12,484 nt of DNA from Candidatus Zixiibacteriota bacterium (lineage in GTDB: Bacteria; Zixibacteria; MSB-5A5; GN15; FEB-12), in the NCBI GenBank assembly GCA_003641405.1, contig QNAF01000050.1:1-12484 (forward strand). The letters run 5' to 3'. Below the pieces are notes generated by a model, which was not told the origin of the DNA, did no database searches, and saw only the letters and a list, made by a program, of their open reading frames with translations. The position numbers and the translations under genes are program-made. Shown one piece after another: positions 6,689-12,484 of this stretch (positions are counted from its first letter, which is position 1; each line of letters opens with the position of its first letter).

Positions 6689-6813
6689 ATCGCCTCACTT
6701 TGGATAGGATTATCCTTTTGCTCGTGTAACACATTGAAAGCTGTTGTCGCAGGATAGCATCTGCTGGAAATTAGGCCAGGCATCCGGCCAGAGCAAGTGA
6801 AAACCTATTTCTG

Positions 6814-6835
6814 CGGCAGACAGGGAGGTCTGCCG
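6814..6835. repeat. Hairpin, CGGCAGAC / GTCTGCCG arms
   Basis: Eight-base perfect arms enclose AGGGAG. There is no T-run on either strand. It is one of a cluster of three palindromes in the 249-bp gap between the symporter start and the DA1-like peptidase stop. Confidence 0.6.
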
Positions 6836-6865
6836 CCCACGAAATGTCGGGCTACACAGCATACC

Positions 6866-6891
6866 TGTCACCGGCAGATGTCTGCTGACAG
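6866..6891. repeat. Nested hairpin beside R39 copy B
   Basis: The outer arms CTGTCA and TGACAG enclose an inner pairing of GCAG with CTGC; bases CCG bulge on one side. The word CGGCAGATG is shared with the symporter terminator stem at 5184. In both places this hairpin stands just left of an R39 copy. Confidence 0.5.
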
Positions 6892-6893
6892 AA

Positions 6894-6932
6894 GGCAGGA
6901 TCCCAGGCACTCTCGGAGTGGTTGATCCTGCC
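6894..6932. repeat. R39 palindromic repeat, copy B
   Basis: Identical to copy A across 39 bases, same orientation, and only 5 bp past the stop codon of the DA1-like peptidase gene. No T-run follows on the minus strand, so a role as a simple intrinsic terminator is not supported. A 3'-end stabilising hairpin, like REP elements, is possible. Confidence 0.85.
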
Positions 6933-6937
6933 CAGGA

Positions 6938-7954
6938 TTATCGTCCGGCAGGGAAGAAGCGATGGTCTTTCAAGTATTCCAGCCAGGCTGCTTTCCCCTG
7001 CTCGGCGACAAATGTTGCTACCCGGCGAAAGCCATCACCGTAGACCGGGCAGGGATCCCTTTCAAGGCAATCAATGACGTACGCCGTCAGGTCATCATCA
7101 TATTGCTGCAACACCAGCAGTGCGGCATAGTTGCAGCTTCCCTCCAGCAGCGGCGGGTCTACTTTGTCTTTTCCGTTTTGGTACATCCAGACATGCATCA
7201 GCTCGTGAGCGGCAGTGGAGATGAAGTGCATTTGTGGCATGCCGGAACGAATGTAAACCGTGAACTTTCGGTTGACAGTGATACCGAGCATTGTTTCGTA
7301 TTCATAATGTGCCAGGCCGAAATTATCCGCCAGACCGGAGCCGCTGAGCTGCGCCAACTCCTCGGCGGAGACGAGTTGGAAATTGACCTCATCGCAGTCA
7401 ACCTCAATGCCGACTTTTTTGAGACGATCGCAGGATTCGTCCAGTAGTCTGCGAGCAATGTAGGTATCAGTAACGGCATACTCCCGGCACAGGTTACAGA
7501 TATGGTGCCGATCATCGTATGCTCTTCCCCCGCCCGTAACCCGCATGCAGATCAACCTTCCGCAAAAGCTGCAGGCCGGGAGTTCATCCTGATGTCGCGA
7601 GTGGTAGTGGTTCCCCCAGTTGTCTATTAGATGGTCGCCTTCGATGATCTGTCCGCAGACAGCGCACCTGAGCGCTACATTTCGTTTCCAGCAGGAATCG
7701 TGGTATGGTTTGCCGTCGTAGACAGTATAGCGGCCTTCTATCGGCTTTCCACAAACGGCACAGCGGGGCAGAACGTGTTCACGATAGCAGGACTCATGGT
7801 AGCACTTATCACCATCCTGAACATATTGTTCCGTTATCACTTTGCCGCAGTAGTCACAGCGCAGATCCTCGGCTGTAGAGGAGCCGGAGACCAGTATGGT
7901 CACCATGATGATAGCCAGGGCGACCACTCTATATGTACTGCGTGTATTCCTCAT
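6938..7954 (-). CDS. Exported tandem zinc-module protein with DA1-like metallopeptidase domain
   Basis: ATG 7954 is chosen because AGGGA lies about four bases upstream and a typical signal peptide follows (residues 1-28, ending STA-ED); the frame extends to 8044 without such signals. The mature protein begins with four CxxC modules spaced about 32 residues apart (Cys at 33/36, 65/68, 97/100, 128/131), each followed by HxxC, HxxH or a similar pair (53/56, 85/88, 118/121, 150/153). They resemble LIM half-domains with a longer linker. The C-terminal part has TAAHELMHVWMYQNG at 247-261 with HExxH at 250-254, then LLEGSCNYAALLVLQ at 269-283 with a likely third ligand Glu271. This matches the DA1-like peptidase family, known from the plant ubiquitin-activated peptidase DA1. 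Substrate unknown. The protein likely acts in the periplasm or outside the cell. The gene follows the ABC permease by 86 bp on the same strand and may share its transcript. Confidence 0.8.
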   Translation of the reverse strand: MRNTRSTYRVVALAIIMVTILVSGSSTAEDLRCDYCGKVITEQYVQDGDKCYHESCYREHVLPRCAVCGKPIEGRYTVYDGKPYHDSCWKRNVALRCAVCGQIIEGDHLIDNWGNHYHSRHQDELPACSFCGRLICMRVTGGGRAYDDRHHICNLCREYAVTDTYIARRLLDESCDRLKKVGIEVDCDEVNFQLVSAEELAQLSGSGLADNFGLAHYEYETMLGITVNRKFTVYIRSGMPQMHFISTAAHELMHVWMYQNGKDKVDPPLLEGSCNYAALLVLQQYDDDLTAYVIDCLERDPCPVYGDGFRRVATFVAEQGKAAWLEYLKDHRFFPAGR

Positions 7955-8040
7955 GTATTCCCTGTAAACACCGGATAGCCGTAGTATCGGCAGAAATGTC
8001 TGAGATTGTGATGAGGATGAAAAGGAAGTACAGATTTGTC

Positions 8041-9327
8041 TCAACTGTCGCGACGCGCCAGGACCATTACCCCGATTGTGAACGCACTTATGCCAATCGA
8101 CAACAGGATGAAGATCGGCAACGCCATTTCGCTGTAGCTGAAGCCTCTCCAGATAGCGCCCTCAATGGCAACTATGCCCCATTTGACCGGGCTGAGATGG
8201 CTGACTGTTTGCATCCACGACGGCATGAACAACAGCGGGATCATGCCTCCGCCGGTCATCGAGAACACCAGCAGAACTGCCCAGCCAATGCCACCCACCG
8301 CCTGTTCTGTTCTGCCCGAAACGCTGATTAGCATCATCAGGCCCACGAAACAGAAGATAGCTGACAGTATAGCCACGCTGAGCTTGATTGGGTGGTCGAT
8401 TCGGACTCCGAAAACCAGGTGAGCAAACACCATAAGAAACAGGCAGACCGCCAGGCAGGAGAAGAAGCAGGCCAGGCCCTTGCCGGCCAAGATGTGCGCG
8501 CGTGTGAGCGGCGCTATACGAAGTCTCAGGAATGTTCCGCGTACTCTCTCCTGGACGATGGACACGGCAAAAGCGGCAGCGCACCCAATTAACGCCCACA
8601 TAATCGATGACGGGAAAGTTATCTCGTAGGATGATTTGGGAAGGGCCCTGTCGTCAGTCATGGCAACAACTTCAATCTTGGGGGTTGGCATGAATGCTTC
8701 ATCAGTCTCGGTAGCAGATTGGCTGTCAGTTGCCGTGTCTGTTTCTATCTCGCTGTAGAATCTGTCAAGATGTGTCAGGAGTCGTCTGATCGTGCCTGTC
8801 TTTTCGGTGCCTGTGGTGTCGGCATCGATTGCGTCTATCTGTCTGCCAAGCTGATCTCTCATGGCAGGGGGATTAGCAAACTGCGCCTGAAGGCGCTTGA
8901 AACTGCCTTGGACTATCAATCCCTGCAGCAAGCCGATTTCAGCCTTGCGGGTCGGGTCAATGCCGAGTTCAAGACTGGCTTGCTCTCCCGGTCCGAACGC
9001 GAACGAGTTACCATAACCCGGTGGGATGACAAGATAGGCCGACGCTTTGCCCCTTCGGACCTGACCTTGGGCAGAATCCAGCGGCATCGTGAAGACATTG
9101 AGAGCGTCGGAAGATGACAGCACTGAGACAAACAACCGCGAATCTGCACTCTGGTCCTGATCGACCACGATCAGTTTTATCCCACCCCGACTGCCACCGC
9201 CTCCCGCGAAGATGGCTCCAAAGAAAATGGCCATCAACAGGGGGAAACCCAGCACCCAGAAAACCGCGCCTTTGTCACGCCAGAGGAGTCGGAGATCTTT
9301 GAGGCCGAGTGTCAGAACCTTGTTCAT
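8041..9327 (-). CDS. ABC-2 type transporter permease
   Basis: The 428-residue product has the layout of ABC-2 permeases of the large-loop type: a short cytoplasmic N-terminus, one membrane helix (about residues 21-43), a soluble extracytoplasmic domain (about 45-235), then about five more hydrophobic segments to the C-terminus. The segment IVQERVRGTFLRLRIAPLTR is the characteristic cytoplasmic coupling region. Its ATG shares one base with the TGA of the ATPase gene, which implies translational coupling and a shared complex. Such exporters move drugs, lipids, polysaccharides or peptides; the cargo cannot be read from the sequence. The transporter probably works as a dimer of this permease with two ATPase subunits. 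Confidence 0.9.
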   Translation of the reverse strand: MNKVLTLGLKDLRLLWRDKGAVFWVLGFPLLMAIFFGAIFAGGGGSRGGIKLIVVDQDQSADSRLFVSVLSSSDALNVFTMPLDSAQGQVRRGKASAYLVIPPGYGNSFAFGPGEQASLELGIDPTRKAEIGLLQGLIVQGSFKRLQAQFANPPAMRDQLGRQIDAIDADTTGTEKTGTIRRLLTHLDRFYSEIETDTATDSQSATETDEAFMPTPKIEVVAMTDDRALPKSSYEITFPSSIMWALIGCAAAFAVSIVQERVRGTFLRLRIAPLTRAHILAGKGLACFFSCLAVCLFLMVFAHLVFGVRIDHPIKLSVAILSAIFCFVGLMMLISVSGRTEQAVGGIGWAVLLVFSMTGGGMIPLLFMPSWMQTVSHLSPVKWGIVAIEGAIWRGFSYSEMALPIFILLSIGISAFTIGVMVLARRDS

Positions 9328-10217
9328 CAGTCCCTGAGACTCCTTCCGGTCAGGTTCAGGAAAACGGTTTCCAGATCAGGTCGCTCAATTTTCACCTGCG
9401 TGAACCTTGCCCCGCCCTCTATCAGTTTGTTGAGAACTTCCAACGGCTTGGCTGTAACCATTTTGAAGAGTTTGTCTTCTAGGTGTCCTTCGAGATTGGT
9501 GGGAAGTTTGGGTCGGCTGGCAAATTCCACTTCTATCGTAGAATGCCCGCCGTGATGGGAAATCAACTCGTCAACCGTGCCCATTGCCAGCAGCTTTCCG
9601 TGATCGACAATCGCTACCCGATCGCACAGTCGCTGGGCTTCTTCCATGTAGTGCGTGGTGTAAACGATTGTCCGGCCTTCGCTCTTTAGTCTTTCAATGG
9701 TGTCGAATATCAGGTTGCGTGACTGTGGGTCTACGCCGACTGTCGGTTCATCAAGCAGAAGTACCGGGGCGTCGTGAATGAGCGCCACGGACAGATTGAG
9801 CCGCCGTTTCATCCCGCCGGAAAAGGTTTTCACCTGGTCGTTCGCGCGATCGCTCAATCCAACCACATCCAATACCCATGCGACTCGCTCTTTTAAGTGA
9901 CTGCCAGCGAGTCCGTACAACCTGGCGAAAAACGCCAGGTTCTCCCTGGCGGTCAGGTCGTCGTACAGGGCCAGTGACTGTGGGGCGTTGCCTATCTGGA
10001 TACGAACCGAAGGGTCGGTGGGGTCGGTGACACCGTTGATAATGACTTCCCCGGAATCCGGTTTGAGAACTCCCACCATCATGTTGATAGTGGTTGTCTT
10101 GCCGGCACCGTTGGGACCTAACAGACCAAACGTCTCGCCGCTGGCGATCCCGAAACTGAGATCATCAACAGCCAGTATGCTGCCGTATGCTTTGCGCAAC
10201 TGTTGGATTTCTATCAT
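9327..10217 (-). CDS. ABC transporter ATP-binding protein (DrrA/NodI-like exporter type)
   Basis: The 296-residue product has a complete nucleotide-binding domain: Walker A GPNGAGKTT (34-42), Q-loop in NAPQSLALYDDLTARENL, signature FSGGMKRRLNLS, Walker B VLLLDEPTVGVDP, and the switch His in YTTHYMEEAQRLCD. A C-terminal extension of about 75 residues matches the regulatory tail common in exporter ATPases of this group. It energises the permease encoded immediately downstream. The ATG at 10217 has only a weak ribosome site (GAGA). It is first in a probable ATPase-permease-peptidase operon, since the PDZ gene upstream is separated by 195 bp with several hairpins. Confidence 0.93.
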   Translation of the reverse strand: MIEIQQLRKAYGSILAVDDLSFGIASGETFGLLGPNGAGKTTTINMMVGVLKPDSGEVIINGVTDPTDPSVRIQIGNAPQSLALYDDLTARENLAFFARLYGLAGSHLKERVAWVLDVVGLSDRANDQVKTFSGGMKRRLNLSVALIHDAPVLLLDEPTVGVDPQSRNLIFDTIERLKSEGRTIVYTTHYMEEAQRLCDRVAIVDHGKLLAMGTVDELISHHGGHSTIEVEFASRPKLPTNLEGHLEDKLFKMVTAKPLEVLNKLIEGGARFTQVKIERPDLETVFLNLTGRSLRD

Positions 10218-10229
10218 AGCGTCTCAGGC

Positions 10230-10258
10230 AACATATCGTCAACAATTGTGTGCGGCAA
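10230..10258 (-). promoter_or_regulatory. Candidate promoter of the ABC transporter operon
   Basis: On the minus strand TTGCCG (10253-10258) and TATGTT (10230-10235) are 17 bases apart. If used, transcription would begin only about six bases before the ATPase ATG, giving an almost leaderless message. The -10 box is the same as in the enolase candidate. Weak evidence. Confidence 0.3.
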
Positions 10259-10305
10259 CTGTTAAGTGGGTTTGGGTTACTTCCGAAGGCGTTATCTATC
10301 AGTAG

Positions 10306-10328
10306 GTCAGGAGCCTTGTGCTCCTGAC
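10306..10328. repeat. Hairpin, GTCAGGAGC / GCTCCTGAC arms
   Basis: Nine-base perfect arms around CTTGT, left of R39 copy C. No T-run follows on either strand. It occupies the same relative place as the hairpins left of copies A and B, but with a different arm sequence. Confidence 0.6.
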
Positions 10329-10330
10329 AT

Positions 10331-10345
10331 TCGCGCGAAGCGCGA
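10331..10345. repeat. Short GC-rich hairpin
   Basis: TCGCGC and GCGCGA pair around GAA, two bases after the preceding hairpin. Together they form a double-hairpin block between the ABC operon and the PDZ gene. Confidence 0.5.
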
Positions 10346-10363
10346 GAACGTACAAACAAAGAA

Positions 10364-10402
10364 GGCAGGAGCGCAGGCACTCTCGGAGTGGTTGATCCTG
10401 CC
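10364..10402. repeat. R39 palindromic repeat, copy C
   Basis: Matches copies A and B at 37 of 39 positions; the differences (GCG in place of TCC at 10371-10373) weaken the left outer arm. It lies 9 bp past the PDZ gene stop codon, in the same orientation as the others. Confidence 0.85.
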
Positions 10403-10411
10403 CTACTACTA

Positions 10412-11473
10412 TCAGTCGTCGTCGTCTCTTAACTCTTTGAGTTCTTCCTGGAGTTCAAGGAGATCGCGCTTCAAATCACGCATATCTGAATGGAAATCTT
10501 CGTCATCAATGCGAAAATGCCATTCCATATCTTCAAGATCATCCAGATCGTCGAGATCATCAAAGTCGAAATCGAAGTCAATATCGATATCAAGGTCGTC
10601 GTCGAAATCATACAGGTCCAGAGCGTGGACCCATGACAGACCGCCCGGGAAAGACCGAAAACGGCTGCCCTTTCGGTACCCAACCTCGACCTCAATCTCC
10701 TTGTGTTTCTTGTCCCTGATTATTTCGATGTGGGCCAGATCACCCTCGTCCATCTCCCTGATAATCTCACGGACATCACCGTAATCTTCAGTCTCTTCAC
10801 CATCAATAGCCACTATGACATCACCGGGTAGCAGGCCGGCATCGTCAGCCGGGGAGTCTTCCTCTACTTCATCAACAAGAACGCCCTCTCCGTCGGCACC
10901 AAGGCGATCGGCCAGCCTTTCGGAAATATCCAGAAGAGTGACCCCGATGTATCCACCCCGGTAATCGTCGTTATCCAGCGTATACGAGTACGAGTAGGAG
11001 CCACCTCTGGGAAGTCTGGGAATACTTGGTATCTTCGGAAGTATGCGAATATCGGCATCATCCCATGATCCGGAACGGTAGGAATAGCTCCGGCGAGCCG
11101 ATTTCTTGCCCAGTACGACATCGATCTTCTTCTCGGAGTCATCACGCATGACAGTGAGAGTTATCTTGTCGCCCGGTGCCAACTCGGCCACAAAGTCCAG
11201 AAGGTCATCGTCGTCCCAGACCTTGGTGCCGTCGAAAGCAATGACAATATCATCTTCTTTCAGGCCGGCATCTTCAGCCGGGGAATCTTCGATAACTTCA
11301 TCGATGATCACTCCGTGATCCACCGCCAGTGAGTATGTTTCAGCGAGGTCTTCATCGACAGCTTCCGTATAAACGCCAATCCAGGCCTTGCTGCTTCGTC
11401 CGGCCATCGCCAGGCTTGATGCCACAATCAGACAGAGCAGCGTCAAGAGTCCGATTCTAAGAATCTGTTTCAT
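10412..11473 (-). CDS. Exported twin-PDZ protein with acidic repeat and coiled-coil tail
   Basis: The 353-residue product has a signal peptide (1-24, cleavage likely after AMA). Two PDZ domains follow, at about 30-123 and 173-266. Each has a carboxylate-binding-loop-like start (WIGV, YIGV) and the shared block EDSPA-DAGL-D-VIA-DG, and they look like an internal duplication. No serine-protease domain is present, so it is not DegP/HtrA; it is more likely a periplasmic adaptor or scaffold that binds C-termini. Residues 289-315 are an almost uninterrupted Asp tract alternating with Ile, Phe or Leu. The tail (about 330-353) is heptad-like (DLKRDLLELQEELKEL) and ends DDDD. A Ser/Tyr-rich linker joins the PDZ domains. 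AAGGAG ten bases before ATG 11473 supports the start. An R39 copy follows the stop. Confidence 0.85.
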   Translation of the reverse strand: MKQILRIGLLTLLCLIVASSLAMAGRSSKAWIGVYTEAVDEDLAETYSLAVDHGVIIDEVIEDSPAEDAGLKEDDIVIAFDGTKVWDDDDLLDFVAELAPGDKITLTVMRDDSEKKIDVVLGKKSARRSYSYRSGSWDDADIRILPKIPSIPRLPRGGSYSYSYTLDNDDYRGGYIGVTLLDISERLADRLGADGEGVLVDEVEEDSPADDAGLLPGDVIVAIDGEETEDYGDVREIIREMDEGDLAHIEIIRDKKHKEIEVEVGYRKGSRFRSFPGGLSWVHALDLYDFDDDLDIDIDFDFDFDDLDDLDDLEDMEWHFRIDDEDFHSDMRDLKRDLLELQEELKELRDDDD

Positions 11474-11605
11474 AATCTTGTTTCTCCTTGCTTACAACTG
11501 TAAACTATCTGCCTTGTGTTACGGAAGCTTCCGGCGGATGTTCCACTCTACGGTTGGGTTAGCTCGTTCCGGCGATTTGCTGTATTTCTGTCAAGTTAAA
11601 GGCGT

Positions 11606-11641
11606 CCAATCAGGTAGAGCCTGCGTCCCGATTGGTTTTTT
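11606..11641 (+). terminator. Terminator-like hairpin with no plus-strand gene before it
   Basis: CCAATC (11606-11611) pairs with GATTGG (11630-11635), with an added GG/CC pairing past one mismatch, followed by six T. No credible plus-strand gene lies between 11474 and this point. It lies just before the tRNA promoter. It could end a small RNA, limit antisense transcription from elsewhere, or be chance. Confidence 0.4.
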
Positions 11642-11664
11642 GCCTGATGTAGGTCTAATAATCA

Positions 11665-11692
11665 TTGACAAAACGTCGAAAAGGTCTATAAT
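11665..11692 (+). promoter_or_regulatory. Near-consensus sigma-70 promoter of tRNA-Asn
   Basis: A perfect TTGACA (11665-11670) and a perfect TATAAT (11687-11692) are 16 bases apart. The start would lie near 11699, leaving a 5' leader of about 38 bases for RNase P to remove. This is the strongest promoter in the window, as expected for a stable RNA. Confidence 0.85.
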
Positions 11693-11736
11693 AACGAGCC
11701 GTTGCTGATTCTGATTCAGTGATGGATAACGCACAC

Positions 11737-11809
11737 TCCCCTGTAGCTCAGTTGGTAGAGCAGCTGACTGTTAATCAGCGGGCCGTTGGTTCAAGTCCAA
11801 CCGGGGGAG
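11737..11809 (+). tRNA. tRNA-Asn (anticodon GUU)
   Basis: The 73-nt cloverleaf is complete: acceptor TCCCCTG with CGGGGGA (one G-T pair), D-arm with AGCTCAGTTGGTAGAGC, anticodon stem GCTGA/TCAGC with loop CTGTTAA and anticodon GTT at 11770-11772, and T-arm with GTTCAAGTC. The discriminator base is G. The 3' CCA is not encoded (the next bases are CTT), so it is added by an enzyme. A T-rich stretch (11811-11819) just downstream may help termination. Confidence 0.97.
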
Positions 11810-12160
11810 CTTTTCTTTTGTTAATCAATCAGTTACAAGATTTTGACCAGATTTGTTGGGATATTGTTCGTTTGTGAGGACAGCGGAGAGCTTTGGTTTC
11901 GCCCACCGGTCCGAGTGATCGTGAAGATAGATTTTCTATTTCGGTCTACTCTTGATCAGTGGGGCCGGAGTTCGCAGGCTGAGTCTGTTCGCAATTCCTG
12001 ATGGCGCAGTTCACTCCGGAAAGAAATCTTCCGTCGCATAGTATCATAATTGTAGTTATCTACGCCACTACCCCACAGATGTCCAACGTTGCGAACTCTG
12101 CGGAGATGACTTATAAAGGGCTTAGGCTGAAGTAACAACTAGATGGAAAGGATAACAATT
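11810..12160. other. Intergenic region with one promoter
   Basis: No gene is visible in these 350 bp. Apart from the promoter at 12089 the only notable structure is a widely spaced 9-base inverted pair, GAGTTCGCA near 11969 and TGCGAACTC at 12090, the latter overlapping the -35 box. I see no attachment-site duplicate of the tRNA 3' end. Confidence 0.5.
12089..12117 (+). promoter_or_regulatory. Sigma-70-type promoter of the IS-truncated gene
   Basis: TTGCGA (12089-12094) and TATAAA (12112-12117) are 17 bases apart. The predicted start near 12125 leaves a leader of about 36 bases to ATG 12161, with AAGGA properly spaced. Confidence 0.6.
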
Positions 12161-12364
12161 ATGTTCCGCAAAGCGTCAGTCGGTGTCTTCGCGGCAGTTG
12201 TGTTCGTCTGTTTTTCCGTGGGGTTCTGTCAGAGCGATGATAGTGAACCCGACAATTATGGACAGTGGATGGCAAAGCCTCAGAATATGTGGCCGCAGAT
12301 AACGATGATTAACCAGATCGAATACATTGACAAGAATCACCCTATAGCCGGATGTGGATTTTGA
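12161..12364 (+). pseudogene. 5' part of a gene for an exported protein, cut by an IS element
   Basis: ATG 12161 has AAGGA eight bases upstream; the earlier in-frame ATG at 12143 has no such site. The first 22 residues or so are a signal peptide (MFRKASVGVFAAVVFVCFSV). The remainder is an acidic linker followed by MWPQITMINQIEYIDKNHPI and AGCGF. The frame ends at TGA 12362-12364, and these three bases are the first bases of the IS3-family terminal repeat. The 67-residue product is therefore an artificial truncation, and the rest of the gene should lie beyond the IS. The block around IEYIDKNHPIAGCGF hints at the opening strand of a trypsin-like peptidase domain (a G-x-G-F start), but this is a weak guess. 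The promoter and start are intact, so a short exported peptide may still be made. Confidence 0.65.
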
Positions 12365-12484
12365 TCTTCTCCCGATAAAACGGACACGTTAAGAAGATAG
12401 TGCTTGCTGTCGCTCGAAGTCAATCGGGCTTTTGTAGCCCAGGGTCGAGTGACGGCGTTGACGATTATAAAACACTTCAATGTA
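12362..12484 (-). mobile_element. IS3-family insertion sequence, right end (partial)
   Basis: The element end reads TGATCTTCTCCCGATAAAAC from 12362, the form typical of IS3-family terminal inverted repeats (TGATC at the border, then CGGACA). It is followed at once by the C-terminus of an IS3-type transposase on the minus strand. The other end is outside the window, so the length, the first reading frame and the target duplication cannot be seen. Confidence 0.85.
12389..12484 (-). CDS. IS3-family transposase OrfB, C-terminus (partial)
   Basis: The last 31 codons before TAA (12389-12391) read YIEVFYNRQRRHSTLGYKSP, then IDFERQQALSS. The NRQRRHSTLGYKSP motif is diagnostic for the end of the DDE integrase domain in IS3-family transposases (IS150/IS911-like groups). 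The catalytic residues lie outside the window. In this family OrfB is normally made as an OrfAB fusion by frameshifting; that region is not visible. The stop codon is 25 bp from the element end, as is usual. Confidence 0.93.
   Translation of the reverse strand, partial: YIEVFYNRQRRHSTLGYKSPIDFERQQALSS

Noticed and set aside
6152..6757. 201-codon plus-strand frame opposite the symporter
   Set aside because: Antisense to a clear membrane-transport gene; the translation is rich in Arg, His and Pro with no recognisable domain.
6894..6932. R39 as a plain Rho-independent terminator
   Set aside because: No T-run follows the hairpin on either strand at any copy.
6962..7447. 161-codon plus-strand frame opposite the peptidase gene
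   Set aside because: It lies entirely within the peptidase gene, whose motifs (CxxC modules, HELMH) are on the minus strand.
5221..10402. R39 copies as a CRISPR array
   Set aside because: Only three close copies, separated by whole genes, no regular spacers and no cas gene.
10266..10784. Plus-strand frame with a very Ser-rich product
   Set aside because: The Ser runs are just the complement of the GAT/GAC repeat in the Asp tract of the PDZ gene; the frame also runs through the R39 repeat.
10412..11473. DegP/HtrA-type protease
   Set aside because: Two PDZ domains are present, but there is no trypsin-like domain and no catalytic His-Asp-Ser arrangement.
11388..11708. 106-codon plus-strand frame running into the tRNA promoter
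   Set aside because: It begins antisense within the PDZ signal peptide and passes through a terminator-like hairpin and the tRNA promoter.
11737..11809. tRNA-Asn as an integration site of a genomic island
   Set aside because: No integrase gene and no repeat of the tRNA 3' end are visible within the window; the IS at 12362 is of a type that does not target tRNA genes.

Overview
The window looks like chromosomal DNA of a Gram-negative-type bacterium of moderate GC. It encodes a lipoprotein, several Sec-exported proteins and a sodium:amino-acid symporter, next to housekeeping genes (enolase, tRNA-Asn). Small palindromic repeats in nearly every gap, a secreted protein with zinc modules and a DA1-like peptidase, and a twin-PDZ protein with a long Asp-rich tail recall uncultured FCB-group lineages such as Zixibacteria. 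That placement is a guess from memory; no marker gene here settles it.

Layout. Positions 1-75 hold a possible C-terminus of a plus-strand gene and a strong terminator. A minus-strand UPF0489 gene (209-994) faces it. From about 995 to 2561 lies a gene-poor, repeat-rich stretch whose only gene is an aldo/keto reductase remnant with an in-frame internal deletion (1507-1905). A plus-strand lipoprotein gene (2562-3596) converges on enolase (minus, 3779-5077); each has its own intrinsic terminator. A sodium:alanine-type symporter (5300-6688, GTG start) precedes enolase on the minus strand and ends in a clear terminator, so the two are probably separate units.

The minus-strand block 6938-10217 reads, in transcription order, ABC ATPase, ABC-2 permease (stop and start share one base), then the exported zinc-module/DA1-like peptidase 86 bp further on. 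Upstream of it, also on the minus strand, is the twin-PDZ protein (10412-11473). A tRNA-Asn(GUU) gene with a near-consensus promoter follows at 11737. The plus-strand gene at 12161, with its own promoter and signal peptide, is cut at 12362 by an IS3-family element whose transposase C-terminus runs off the window. The IS terminal repeat supplies the in-frame stop codon.

The most striking non-coding signal is a 39-bp imperfect palindrome (called R39 here) found almost unchanged three times, each time just past the stop codon of a minus-strand gene and in the same orientation, with other hairpins beside it. A fourth, rearranged copy keeps the core but has different, still complementary outer arms. 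The best protein candidate for something under-described is the exported DA1-like peptidase encoded beside an ABC exporter. I see no CRISPR array, phage module or obvious defence system.
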